64,000 nucleotides of DNA, from contig CM032121.1 in NCBI GenBank assembly GCA_018894105.1, positions 23,591,730-23,655,729 of the forward strand. The letters are read 5' to 3'. Of this stretch, positions 24,702 to 36,336 are shown piece after piece. Source of the stretch: Jacaranda mimosifolia. Its lineage: Eukaryota > Streptophyta > Magnoliopsida > Lamiales > Bignoniaceae. The notes under the pieces were generated by a model. It had not been told where the DNA came from. It searched no databases and saw only the letters and a list, made by a program, of their open reading frames with translations. Position numbers and translations under genes: made by a program. Position 1 is the stretch's first letter. The number at the start of each line of letters is the position of its first letter.

Positions 24702-25287
24702 TTTTTTTTTTTTGGGTGCATGTTCTTTTATTTTTTTATTTTTTCCTCATCTTTTTTTATTTTGGTCTCAGCCATTTGGGTGACATGGTGAATGGCATGG
24801 ATGGTGATGTGGAGCTAAATGACAAATGTCACAAAATCTTCAAAAATTAAGCTCAATTGAAAATTTTGAAGCTCGATGAACCAAATCTATGAAAAATTGG
24901 GCAAAATGTGCTAAAATTTTGGGCAAAATGGATCACATGTACTAACTCCATATCAAAACGGAGTGAAATCGAAACAAACAATAGCTAGGTGACTAAAATT
25001 GCAATTTTCCCTAACCAAGTAGGAGTAATTTATTGTGTAACTTTGATTATGCATACCTCATATGAGATATGTACAAATATAATTAATTTAAGTTGTTTGA
25101 TTTTAAATATGAAATCGTAATCTTTTATTTTAATGATTAGTTGACAGCATAATGAGTGCATTTAATCTGCTACATGTACGACTGGTTAATAGTAGATTTT
25201 GATCATATGTTAATGGTTCATTATACTAAATAAATGACTACTAATAATGAAATTTTATTATTAAAGACTTATTTAATTAAAGCAAAT

Positions 25288-26047
25288 GGAAAATTTGTCT
25301 TTTTGGTCCTATAATTTAACTGTGTGTACACTGTTAGTCCCAAACATATGGTATTAAACATTTTTTGTCCAAAACTTATAACTTTAAGCACTTTTGGTCA
25401 TTCGCCCACTTTTTGGTTAAAAGCTTCACGAAAACTGTTGTATATTTATGAAAAAAAAAACCCCTAAAATTTGATTTATTTATGAAAAAGATCCACAAAA
25501 TATGAAATGTTCATTTGATCATTACTAAAAAAATAAAAATAAAATAAAAAAATAAAAATTAAATAACACAAAAAGCCTCCAAAAAAAAAAAATTAATAAT
25601 ATATATTTACATATATGTGCATATACATATAAACACCTATATTACATAAATACATATATAAACCCATCCCCCAACCCCAACTCCCACCCAAATTCGACTG
25701 CCATGCCAGATTTGGCTAGCTCAACTATGGGCTGGCAAGGAAAGGATGGGGCTGGTAGGCTGGCGAGGTGGGAATCATGAGACGAGGGGGTGGGGGGGGG
25801 GGGTTCGTAGTTGGGGGGTTGGGGGAGAAGAAGTCAAGAAGATGACTCTTTTTCTATTTTTTGTATTTTTCTTTTTTAATTAATTAATTAATTTATTTAT
25901 TTTTTAATTAATTAATTAATTAATTTATTAATTTAATCAAATTATTTTAAATATATTTATTTTTTACATATTATTAATTATTAATCCAAAATAATTATAT
26001 TTGACTTATTTTATTTATTTAAAATTATTATATTATACTATCCAAAA
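25288..26047. mobile_element. One-ended remnant of a MULE-like element
   Basis: It begins GGAAAATTTGTCTTTTTGGTCC, the same style of end as the neighbouring elements. It continues into AT-rich DNA, a small microsatellite and a GC-rich core (about 25670-25850, C-rich then G-rich). No matching right terminus is found before the next element starts, nor in 27461-27860. It is probably truncated or decayed. Confidence 0.4.
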
Positions 26048-26056
26048 TTATTTAAA

Positions 26057-27460
26057 GGCAAAATAACAAAATCCATTCTGTAATTTTACCCAATTTGGTT
26101 TTTCGTCCTATAACTTGTATAATATCAATTATAGTCCTATAAGTAATAAAAAATTATCATTTTTCGTCCTTTTTTCGCCGGAACCGGCGAAACTCGCCAA
26201 AAAATATGACGTGGCACGCCGGGCGTGTAGACATTTCTTGTTTCTGCCTCGTTGGAATGCCTAGTAGGCATTTTTTGTCTTTTTCTTGCTTAGTTGGCAG
26301 CATACATGTCTTTTCCTTTTTTTTTTTTTAAATTTCAAATATATTATATAATTTATATACACACACACATATATATACACATCTATTTATATATATATAT
26401 ATTACATATCATCATTTTTCCTCTAAAACACAATTTTTCCCCTGAATATCCTTCATTATCCTCAAAACTTTTCCATTTTTTAATATATACATACATATAT
26501 TATATATACATCATATATATTATTATTATTATTATTATAATAATAAAAAAATTACTCAATTTCATTTTCACTCCAAAAAATTTAACAAAAAAATATTTAT
26601 TTAACTGTTACAGTAAAACAAACGTCTCTCCCAAAACATAAACAAACATACCAAAATTCTCCAAATTCAATTTTTAACTATTTTCCAAAATATAACCAAA
26701 AATTAATCACATTCTCCAACACAATTTTCATATTCTCCAATAATTTATTCTCCCAAAATACATAATAAAATCACACAAAAAATATAACAAACATTCCCCT
26801 AATTTACCATTAACAATATTATTTTAATTCACATATTTAAAATAATTTAATTAAATTTAAATATAAATTAAAATTCCTAACCCCTACCCCCGCCTCGCCA
26901 CCCCCCACCCACCCACCAACCATGACGTGCTGGCCATGGCCGGCCCGTGCAGGCGGCCACCATGGCCACGTGCGAGCTCACCATGGCCAGCTCGTGGCCA
27001 TGGTGGCTGGCAGCATGACCTCGCTTGGCCAAATTTGGCCAGGCGAGGTGCTGGCCATGGTGAGCTCGGCCAGCCACCCACTAGGTGGGTGGGTTGGGGG
27101 TGGTAGTGGGGGAATATATACATATGTATGTGTATGTATATATAAATACATATATTTAGATATATATGTGTATATATAAATATATATCATATATATATTA
27201 TTGTATATCTAGTTGGCATTCTTTATTTTTTTATTTTTAATTTATCAAGCCATGCCAGCTGCCAACGAGGCAGAAACAAGAAATGTCCACACGCCCAGCG
27301 TGCCACGTCACATTTTTTGGCGAGTTTCACCGACTCCGGCGAAAAAAGGACGAAAAATGATAATTTTTTAATACTTATAGGACTGGAATTGATATTATGC
27401 AAGTTATAGGACGAAAAACCAAATGAGGTAAAATTACATGACTAATTTTGTTATTTTGCC
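26057..27460. mobile_element. MULE-like TIR element, perfect 9-bp TSD
   Basis: GGCAAAATAACAAAATCC at the left mirrors the AATTTTGTTATTTTGCC right end. The inverted repeats extend about 220 bp, through CGTCCTATAACTTG, the CGCCGGAACCGGCG block and ACAAGAAATGTC. The TSD is TTATTTAAA on both sides (26048-26056, 27461-27469). The interior has AT-rich arms, a (TTA)n run (26521-26548) and a GC-rich core at 26880-27110. No transposase is seen. The 9-bp TSD and long TIRs support a Mutator-type origin. Confidence 0.85.
26880..27110. other. GC-rich palindromic core with CCATGG/GGCC words
   Basis: GAGCTCACCATGGCCAG (26974-26990) and its exact reverse complement (27051-27067) flank a second inverted pair, CCTCGC...GCGAGG, around GGCCAAATTTGGCC. 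The outer edges, CCCACCCACCCACC and GGTGGGTGGGTTGG, also pair. The block could fold into a long hairpin. ORFs through it on both strands are low-complexity and not credible genes. Confidence 0.75.
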
Positions 27461-27860
27461 TTATTTAAACTATATTAAAATAATTAAAATAATTAAATTT
27501 CTTATTTAAAATTGAATTATATTGTTTGGGCGATAGTTTTAGATTTTATATTTATTCTTAAATTTTTTATTTCAATTAATAAATAAAAATAATTATATCT
27601 AGCAATATTATTTTAGATACATTTATTGTTTTAATATTACAAAATATATAATTCAAAATTTTGAAATTATGTTATCTAATGAAATAGATTTTTTTTTAGA
27701 AAAATATCTTTTAATTATTACTTTTCTAAAATTTATCAAGCACTTAAAGTATTAAATTTTGAAATGCGAACTAACAGTTTATTGTAAAATTAATGAAAAC
27801 ATATTGTAAAAAGACATATGTCATTTAATTTAATGATATATCACATGTGGTAAATACTAG
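27461..27860. other. AT-rich spacer
   Basis: Lies between the MULE-like element and the Tat-type element. It ends with the 5-bp TSD ACTAG (27856-27860) of the latter. Nothing else is recognisable. Confidence 0.6.
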
Positions 27861-28253
27861 TGTTCACACAAATTTCAAGTCTGCAAAAAATAATTACAAG
27901 ACAAGAAAAATATGGACAAATTCAATATTTATTGAAAATAAAAAGTGGTTATAATCTCTGAAAATATATCCGTAATTGAAAATAAAATCCTCTGATTCTT
28001 CTCCTTGGGATGCGATTCAAGGGCTTGATGCTTGTTCTTGAATTGAATGTGTTATTCCCTCCTAGACTTGTGGATGAAATCACGACCACCTTGAAATCAA
28101 GTATTTGTTTTGATATTAAGGTCTTCAGAATTTGGATGCTTTTGAAGAAGATGTAGAACCTTTGTGGCTGCAGCACTTCTTCGGGGCAAGAACTTGGACT
28201 TGAGAACTTTGATGCTTGAATTTATCTTGATGTGTGGTATGTCTCCTTGCACC

Positions 28254-29337
28254 TAGAGGTGTCAAAACGGGCCAGGTGGACCGGCCCGGCTTGCAAAAAA
28301 AATCGGCCCAACTCGGCTCGTTTAATTTTTTAATATGGGTTGGGCTGATCGGCTCGCTTGAAAACCCGTCTCGAGTTGAAATTTTGCAACTCGGGATCGG
28401 CTTGGCACGCGGACCGTGAAGGACCGTGGGCTAGTCCAGCTCGTGGGCTAAACGAGCCGGCTCGCGGGCTAGCCTGCTTAGCCCGCAATATTTTTTTAAT
28501 TTAAATTATAAATTTATAATTTATAATTAAGAATGTATAATTTATAATTTATTACTTTATAAATGTATAAATCAATAATTAAGAAATTTTAATTTTTAAA
28601 TTATAAATTATAATTTATTTTTTTTTTAGAAAAGTGAAGACCATATTGCCTCAATTTGAAGAAGACGATGAAGCATCCACCATCGCATCTCAATCTGAGA
28701 GCAATTTAGATCACTTGAGTGAACGATCGGTTTATCATTGAACATGTTTAGATGTTTAGATATTACAAAGTTGTTTATTTTTATTTTTTTGTTATTATTA
28801 TGTACTTTTATTTAGAGGTTTGGTCAAATCCACCTCTGTGTAATTATTTTTTCTAAATTAATGACGGGTAGAAGGGTCCATGCCAAACCCCTCACCACCT
28901 TATTTGGTGGTGTTTTGGAAAAATATAATTGATAAAAAAAAATTAATATAAGTATAAATTTCTAAGTTTTTATAAAAATTTAAGTGTTGTAAAATATTAA
29001 AAATCACATAAGTATAAATTATTAAGTTTTTTAAAAAAGTATAAGTGTTGAAAAAAACATTAATAATCACATAAATATAAAAACTTCAAAATTTTAAATT
29101 CATTAAAAAACAAAAAAAAGAAACTCGCGGGCCAACTCGCGAGCCGGACCGCCTAGCTCGGCTCATATATAAACCGGCTCACCTATATAGTGGGTTGGTT
29201 TTGAGTCGAGCCGGACTTTTCAATTTTCAGCCCGTCACGGTCCGGACCGTGAACGGCCCGCGAGCCGGCCTGGGACCTCCATTAACCGTTTGTTAAACGA
29301 GCCGAGCTGGCTCGGCCCAGTTCATTTGACACCTCTA
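28254..29337. mobile_element. hAT element inside the LTR
   Basis: The perfect inverted ends TAGAGGTGTCAAA and TTTGACACCTCTA are flanked by a perfect 8-bp TSD, CTTGCACC (28246-28253, 29338-29345). Subterminal zones are packed with GGCTCG and GAGCC words. The interior keeps a short plus-strand frame at 28628-28741, described separately. Its place inside the LTR shows that it arrived after the Tat-type element. Confidence 0.88.
28628..28741 (+). pseudogene. Possible last exon of a hAT transposase
   Basis: A T-rich tract ending in AG at 28628-28629 looks like a splice acceptor. The frame that follows encodes an acidic, serine-rich tail (FEEDDEASTIASQSES) and ends at TGA 28739-28741. Some hAT transposases end in an acidic tail of this kind, so this may be what is left of the parent gene. 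It is too short to identify firmly. Confidence 0.35.
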
Positions 29338-29630
29338 CTTGCACCCCCTTCTTATAGGCACAAATTAGGGTTTGGTGACTTGAAGCTTGAGTCTCCTCTT
29401 AGGCTTGAACACCACTTGGGATTGGCTTCTTTTGCTAATGGGCCATATTTAAATATGTTAGGTCCAATTAGCTAATCCAAAATAAAATAAGCTTTTATAG
29501 TTTATCTTGGATTGACCCGTTAAATAAAGCTCAAATTTATTATGTACTTTAATTTGAGATTCAATCTAATAGCCAATTTGATTGGGCTATCAAATGGTAA
29601 TTTGTCTCAAATAAAATTTCATTGCCAACA

Positions 29631-29644
29631 AATGCGCCCACTTC
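29631..29644 (-). other. Polypurine tract of Tat-type element
   Basis: On the minus strand it reads GAAGTGGGCGCATT immediately before the 3' LTR start TGTTGG. This is a diverged form of the G-rich tract with GCATT that precedes many Tat LTRs; one C interrupts the purines. Confidence 0.65.
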
Positions 29645-31228
29645 GAAACTCGGTGAACGACATGCTAAAATGGGAATGAGAGGCGAGACTTGAAGTAAAT
29701 TTTTATAATAGGCACTGAATCATTAATTAAAATGAAATATATAAATGTGGCCTACTTGCACATTTTACAAACTTGAGCTTGACTCTTTGTGAATTTGGCC
29801 ATGGCATGCACAATAGATAAATATTATGCCAAAGAAGGCTTCAAATGTTTTTTTTTTCTTTCCTTCAATGATTTGGACATGTGGGCCATAGAAGATTTAA
29901 TGACTTGAGCATAGGACTTTGCCAATTTTATTTCTCAAAGCAGAAAATCATATTCACGTCTGACTTTCCTTATTTCCTTTTCACTTTGCTTTAGTTTGTG
30001 ACCAGTTGGTCTCTTTCCAAATTCTGGATGCCAATGCCCAGAGATAAAAAAAAATCACTTATTCGAAAGGCAATTTTTTTTTTTTGGCAACCAAAAATTA
30101 GTAATCAGTAATTTCCTATTGTTTGATAGAAAGTATGGTAAGTAGTAATCCTCACTAAACGGCCTTATGTAGCAGAATCACATCAAATGTTCTCTCATGA
30201 AGGGAATTTTCAATAGATTCGTGGCACTCATTTGATGAAAAGACTTAGCAGCAATTTGTTCTTGGAAAGACATTGTTCTTTTTTCTTACCTTTTCTTCCT
30301 CTCTCTTAAAAATAGAAACTAGGCCCACATTCACTCTTTGACCTTAAAATTTTTGGACAAGAGAAAAGTAACAGGTCTGGCAACATTCGGCAAACAACAG
30401 CATAGTTTCCTTCATTTCTTTCTTTTTCTTTTCTTTTACTTCAACCCATACATATTTGTAAAATCTGTATATCATTCTTCTTTCCTCAATATTAGGCCAC
30501 ATATTATTTCCTTTCGGAGATGTAAAAGGAAACTACATATGCTTCGTCCATTTTCTGTGAAAAAATCACAACATCACATTATACCATAATATTTCCATTC
30601 TGGTTGAGTTCTATTTCCTTTCCAAGCATCTTGCAAAATGGAAAATTTCCTTCTTTAGACTCAAGCGTATCAAGCAAAGTTGTTACTTCGTTTCTTCCTT
30701 TAAGAAGCTTGAAAACTTGGAAATTTCTCTTTTAAAATGCTGCTCTCCCATTAAGCAACTGAAGATATTGAAAAATTCTATCTTTTGCCACTATTGAGTA
30801 TCTATAAGAGAACCATATAAGTGCTTGATTCTTCATTGTCAAGGGTGAAGCAAAGCATTAAAGTCTCCTCAGATTACTTGGTGTCTATCAATTAGTTTGA
30901 TCATATCGATAATACTTTTTCTTGATTAGCTTGTTGGTTAGGATTGCTTGCCAAGGTTCTACAAGTCCATCCTATACAAGTTCGCACTCCAATTGTTTGT
31001 AAAATTGTTCAAGAAAAGATATTCTATTGCCCTGCTGATTCTTCTTCTTTTCATTAATTTTCTGTAGGTTTTGTAGACCATTAAGAATTGGTGAATCACA
31101 ACTTTAACAGTCTTCTACTAATCGGAATCTATGAAAGGTAGAATATTAGTACAATCCCTCTTTGTTTTCCTTTTAGAGCCAAAAGCTCATCTTTTCTCAT
31201 TTTGTGTTACTTCTTAATGAGATACTAA
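29645..31228. other. Noncoding spacer between 3' LTR and antisense frame
   Basis: No protein domain is visible. On the plus strand a TATA-like CTATAAG (30802-30808) lies upstream of the antisense frame and is the best candidate for its promoter. The T- and CTT-rich tracts around 30280-30450 show no other signal. Confidence 0.45.
30802..30808 (+). promoter_or_regulatory. Candidate TATA box for the first antisense frame
   Basis: CTATAAG on the plus strand, about 430 bp upstream of the first ATG of the antisense frame at 31229. It is weaker than the box at 63438. Confidence 0.35.
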
Positions 31229-34200
31229 ATGGAAAATATAACTTTTCTTTTTGTTCAAAAATTTAGCCAAGCCATGAAGATAGACATTAAGGACTGTAGT
31301 GAACCAACTCCATGCATCGTGATTCGGGGTGATAAAGACTTCTCCAAAGCCAAAAGCACTACTTTATGTGTGTGTGAACCAATTGTGGATGCTCAATCCT
31401 CCAAAGCTTGATCTAACCACTCCATGCACATTGCTAAATGGTATGAAGAGACAACTAAGGAGACGATTGATCAGCATTTTGGTGTTTTTGCTCGTTCTAG
31501 GGTCTTGCTTTTGAAATCATCACTTCCTAATATCGGAGCCATGCATTCAAAGTTCTCACTTCCAAACCATCACCTTAGCATCAATAGAGGATCATGGAGA
31601 ATTCTAACATCTAAGTTTAGTGAGGTATCCTTTCACACTGGCTATTGGGAGTGGACAGAGGAAGTGCTGGGCCATCATACAGATACTCTTCGTTGATCCA
31701 AGATTATGCAGCTGTTAATGCCTTCCTTTTCACATGCGTTTGCAACAAAAATGTCCTCCAAGCATTTCTCGAGCTATGGTGCCCTTCTACAAACACATTG
31801 TACACCGCTATTGGAGAACTATCGATTTCTTTATGGATCTCTGTGGACTTTGCGGATTGCTAGATATGTCGAGATTTTTATGATGAAGTTGTTCCATCTG
31901 CCAAAGAGCTGCTTGATTCCAATACATACCAACCTTCTTTGCCACGAAGCTGCAAGTATCTATCCGCAACATACCACATACTCCCGAAGGACTCCAATGG
32001 TGTTCCTATTTCTGACTGGATTGGGTTTTGGTTCAGAGGCTCGCTAGATATCCACAACCATCTTCAAGGTCATCTAGAAAGAGACTTGTCAAGCTAAGGC
32101 TACCTCGCAATCCTTGTGGGAACATTAACACGTCTCTTTTATCATGCATTAAGGAGTATAATTAGCCTTTTTTAATGCTAGCGATTGAATAGGACATCAG
32201 GGATGAAACTTATTTGGCTGCTTTCCTTTCATGTTGGTTATGCAACTTTGCTTTACCATATCGCAAAGTTGGTAATGTATGTGCTTCTATTTTCAAAATC
32301 TCAAGTAAGATAGCTTGTGGCGATTGTTTTTTTTAGCAGTTCCCATATTGGCAAGCATTTACCATAGTTTGAGCGAGATATCTGCCTGAAAGAGCTTGAG
32401 CTAGTCTAACACCATATTTCTTATTTATTATGTGTATAGATGGATTGTACGCTATCTTTAAACACATTTTCCATCCAAACTTGAATCAGTTGGAGCTTAA
32501 ATGGTGAAATATGCAAGAGAAAATATGGCCAAACACTTTGGACTTGTTGAGGCACGCGAATTATTCCACGACATTAACCCCTCAAGGCTTCAAAACTTGC
32601 ACATACAAGGGCAAACCTTAGTGACAGAAGATGCTGGCATATCCAACACCTACAAAGATCTTTTTGTGGCTTTGCGGTCTAGCTACTTGACATTTTGGAG
32701 TGGAGCAATATGTATTGTTGAAGCTTATAGTCCTCATCGATTCAACCAACAACATGGTTTTTATCAAGATATTCTTGGCCACCTAAAGAAAGAGATTCTT
32801 ACATAAGAGTTGGCTGAACTTGCTCGTCTTTGGCAATCTTGCACTTTTTTGGGTATATCCTCTAAGTTAATTACACCAAGCAGTGCTTCCTCATCACCTT
32901 TAGTCACAAAGGAATATGCAATTGGTAGGTTGAATATTAGAAGACTTATTCAGGGAAAAACACAAAAATCATTCTCAAACTTAATCAACTAGCAGATTTA
33001 AATACCAAAAGATCTCAAAGGACTTCAAGACAGGGTTCCAAGGATGGTGAAGCTATCCCATCTCCTCAAGATTCGGCTGTTGACCTAGAATCAGCAAAAG
33101 TGCCTTCTAAAAGGCAATGAACTCTTCATGTGGACTCGATTCCCAAGCTTGTCCCTACAGCTGAGGCTAATTGAAGGAAATAAAGTGATTTATGCTTTGT
33201 CACTCTCTAATGATGAATCCAGCAACCAATACCAGTTTAAAAAGAGATTGAAGGTTCTTAACTTAGACAATATTAGTGTGAATTAAACATTTTTTTGCAG
33301 ATGCTCCAAGTTCTTCATTGCCTTTAGAGGAATTAGCAGAATATATACATACGCTTAATTCATTTACGTTATCATTCTCCTTTACCCACTTTATATCTTT
33401 TTTTTTCCCCAGCTTGTAGACTTTGAGAAAGAAATTCCCATGGCTTCTGAAGGTAGCATGGGCTCAATAAATGGAGTCAATCCTTTTGACTTATGTGGAA
33501 AAGACACTATTTCCCATCCTTTTTGTCACAATGCATCAATTATTTCTCTTTGTAAAATTGAGACCTTTTGCAAATATCCAAATGATATTGCCTATTTTAT
33601 TGTAGAAAAGTTGCTTGTTGAGGAGAATTTGCCTATCTTTTTTTTTCCCCAGCTTGTAGACTTTGAGAAAGAAATTCCCATGGCTTCTGAAGGTAGCATG
33701 GGCTCAATAAATGGAGTCAATCCTTTTGACTTATGTGGAAAAGACACTATTTCCCATCCTTTTTGTCACAATGCATCAATTATTTCTCTTTGTAAAATTG
33801 AGACCTTATGCAAATATCCAAATGATATTGCCTATTTTATCGTAGAAAAATTGCTTGTTGAAGTTCCATCCTGGCCATTCCTCTACGCCGAAGTTCTTGA
33901 ATTTTTCCCCACAGTTATAAAGATTAAAGCTGAGCAAATATTGATCAAATTTTACTGGGAACGAATATGTTAGAAGATTATGAAAACTTCATTTGAGCAG
34001 CTTTTAGCGGTAAAGCCAGCAATTGATGATTTGATTGTGGAGATTGGGACATATATGAAAGATGCATCATCTTTGGAGAGTCATTTAAAATCTTTCTTTG
34101 AGGGCGTTTCCAACTACACAAAAGATAAGTTGGACTCTATCCAGAGAGAAACACAAGAGGCTCATGAGAAAACACTTCTTCTTGCGCAACAAGATCTTTC

Positions 34201-34525
34201 TAAGGTTGAGACAACATAAATTGAACGAGTTGAGGAAGTGGATAGTCTTAGAGTAGAACTTCTCCAAATCACCAAGTAACAAGAAGAATTGAAGGCGCGA
34301 TTTGCCGAGTTGAATAGTAAAGAAGAGCTTAAAAGCTTATCACTTCATAAAGTTGAAAAAAACCCATCCATCATTCAAAAAAAATTAGCTACTAAAAGGG
34401 AATAAGTCTCAAAGCTCGAGAGCACTCCATTTTTGACTGACAAAGAGGCTGAAGCTTTGAAGAGGATAGAGGCATTACTTAAAGAATCTCGCCATGATTT
34501 AGCCCTATTTCATTTGTTTGCTTGA
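31229..34525 (+). pseudogene. Antisense extra frame with plant mobile domain, decayed
   Basis: The frame runs opposite to gag-pol. Near 31424-32130, spread over shifting frames, are the phrases of the aminotransferase-like plant mobile domain: WYEETTKETIDQHFG, GYWEWTEEVLG, LELWCPSTNTLYTAIGEL, FYDEVVPSAKELLDS and SDWIGFWFRGSLDI. 32501-32992 continues with a region rich in leucine and aromatic residues. Two splice-acceptor-like tracts follow (TTTTTTTGCAG near 33290, TTTTTCCCCAG near 33410). The last part (33980-34500) is predicted coiled coil with ETQEAHEKTLLLAQQDLS. Extra antisense frames of this kind are known in plant Tat elements; their function is unknown. Stops and shifts show this copy is dead. 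Confidence 0.75.
33394..33861 (+). repeat. 240-bp tandem duplication inside the antisense frame
   Basis: 33394-33633 is repeated at 33634-33861 with only about three differences in 228 bp. The unit is exactly 240 bp (80 codons), so the frame stays open across both copies (33440-33973). Each copy starts with TATCTTTTTTTTTCCCCAG, a good splice acceptor, followed by LVDFEKEIP and SINGVNPFDL. Confidence 0.95.
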
Positions 34526-35247
34526 GCATTTAACTTCTAGCACTCTTTATTTTCTTTTTTTAATTGATGTAAAAGAACATTTATTTTCATATGCAATAGA
34601 AGTTCTTTTATTTTCATCAATCTATTGCTTCCTTTTTTTTTATTCTCCATTCTCCGCACTTTTCTCATTAGCACCAACTAATCAAAGATAAAACACATGC
34701 TTTTAATAATCGAATAATTAGATGAACTGACTCAAACTTACAAACAAATTGGCTATCTTTAAGATAAACCAAACTTGTTTAAAGACGTGACTGAACTTAG
34801 AAAATAAATTCCAAGTTGCTTACGTACACCATCAAGGGGATCAAGTCATCAAATAGTTCAATTTTTTTAGGGGAGGAGGGCGTCACAGTTTATATTCATG
34901 CGGGCCAGGAGTATCCATAGCTTAGCTACCCTAGATGAGATGAAGTATTTCTATATTTTAGCCACTTGAAATACTTTCAATGATGTAGGTTAGCAATTTA
35001 TCCACATACACTAGCATTGGTGGGTACCATATATAGTTTTTACTTATGCGAGTCAGGAGTAACATGCAGTTTAGGCTTGTGTGTCAAGGTACACACTTCT
35101 TCATGGATAATAGCGCTTCAAAAACTTGCCATTTATAGGGCTAATTTGCAGTCCATCTTTATCTACCAACTTATAGGCACTATTTGTGTGAGCTTCTTTC
35201 ATCACATAAGGGCCATCCCATTTTGATAAAAACTTGTTTTTCATTCG
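34526..35247. other. Spacer between antisense frame and integrase
   Basis: This is where the plus-strand antisense frame and the minus-strand pol converge. It is AT-rich, with CTTTTATTTTC tracts that could serve as 3' end signals. There is no recognisable domain. Confidence 0.4.
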
Positions 35248-36260
35248 CTAGGTGATGGTAATCGGCCTCATCACTGCCAGGACCAGGTCCCTTACTTGAA
35301 ATGATTGAGGGTGGACTTTCTTATTGAATGCTCTCATCATGCGAGCGTAGTAGCACTCAAATTGCTGTTGAGCTTCAAGCCTTTTTTCATCCAACGCTTC
35401 TAATTCTTCATATCTGAGATGAGCATTATCTTCGGTGGTGAATTGCAATACGAAGTGAAGGTATCTGACTTTTAGGGGGGAGGGGAATAGCTTCAACTCC
35501 ACACACCAAAGAATATGGAATGACCTGAGCAGCGGTTCGGTGTGTCGTTCTATATGCCCACAATATTTCTCTAACTTTCTCGTGCCAATCTCTTTTTAAC
35601 TTTAACACTAATTTTTTTAGGAGATTGCACAGGGTTTTATTAAATGCTTCACTAAAACCATTTGCCATTCATTGTACATCGAGGAGTTATGTTGCTTGAA
35701 ACCAAACTGTGCACATAACTTATCCATCAACTTGTTATAGAACGACTTCCCATTGTCAGTGATAATGTAGCGAGGTACCCCATATCGAAAAACAAGTTTC
35801 TAATGGATAAACTTAACCACTATTTCCTTCTTTACCTCTGTAAGAGGAATCGCCTCTAACCATTCAGAGAAGAAATCAGTAGCTGCCAATATATAAGCAT
35901 GACCAGCAGATGACTTTGGAGTAATAGGCCCTACAACATGGAGATCGCAAGCGTCGAACGACCACGAAGCAATAGTGTAGGGGCTTCAGAGGATGGTGTA
36001 TGAAATTTACATATAGTTAGCAAGCTTCACACCTATCACATATTCCAAACAATCTTTGACCATCGTTGGTCAATAGTGACCCATATTTCTGATCCGAAAA
36101 TGGAGCTTAGGATAGGACTGGTGAGCGCCACAGACCCCGAATGTGCTTCGATCATGGCTTCCATTACTTCTTTGCCACTTAGGTAATGTTGGTAATTACC
36201 TTCAAAAGATCGATGATACAAAATATCTTTGTATATAATAAAATGAGACAATTTCCTTCA
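35248..36260 (-). pseudogene. Integrase of Tat-type element, broken
   Basis: Read right to left, an HHCC-like region with a CEAC-type remnant (about 36030-36250) is followed by the catalytic core. The core has NGKSFYNKL and MANGFSEAFNKTLCNLLKK before RDWHEKVREILWAYRTTHRTA. The C-terminal part has LEALDEKRLEAQQQFE and KVHPQSFQVRDLVL. Several in-frame stops and at least one shift (near 35430-35500) separate the segments, so no full integrase can be made. Confidence 0.8.
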
Positions 36261-36336
36261 TACTTTCGTCTTATGGCGAGGATTATTTGGCAACTTTCCA
36301 TGCTTTAAGTATGGACTCCTCCTATCTTGACCATCA

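Larger units (their letters stand above)
22676..25010. mobile_element. MULE-like TIR element with GC-rich core
   Basis: Long inverted repeats: GGAAAATTGCAATTTTAGTC at 22676 mirrors GACTAAAATTGCAATTTTCC ending at 25010. The match continues about 170 bp through the ATTTCACTC..TTTTGATAT and AAATTTTAGCACATTT blocks. The flanks are TAACCCAA on the left and TAACCAA on the right, an imperfect TSD. The arms are AT-rich, with a GC-rich core at 24430-24660. A hAT-type element is nested at 22858-23780. No transposase is seen. Confidence 0.7.
27861..29630 (-). repeat. 3' LTR of Tat-type element, split by a hAT element
   Basis: It aligns along its whole length with 44833-45526 once the hAT insertion and its 8-bp duplication are set aside, leaving 678 bp of LTR. 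The termini are TG and CA. The polypurine tract lies just inside at 29631-29644. Confidence 0.88.

Noticed and set aside
26877..27190. Four overlapping ORFs on both strands rich in His, Pro, Gly and Trp
   Set aside because: They are a product of the palindromic GC-rich core; open on both strands because of base composition, with no family resemblance.
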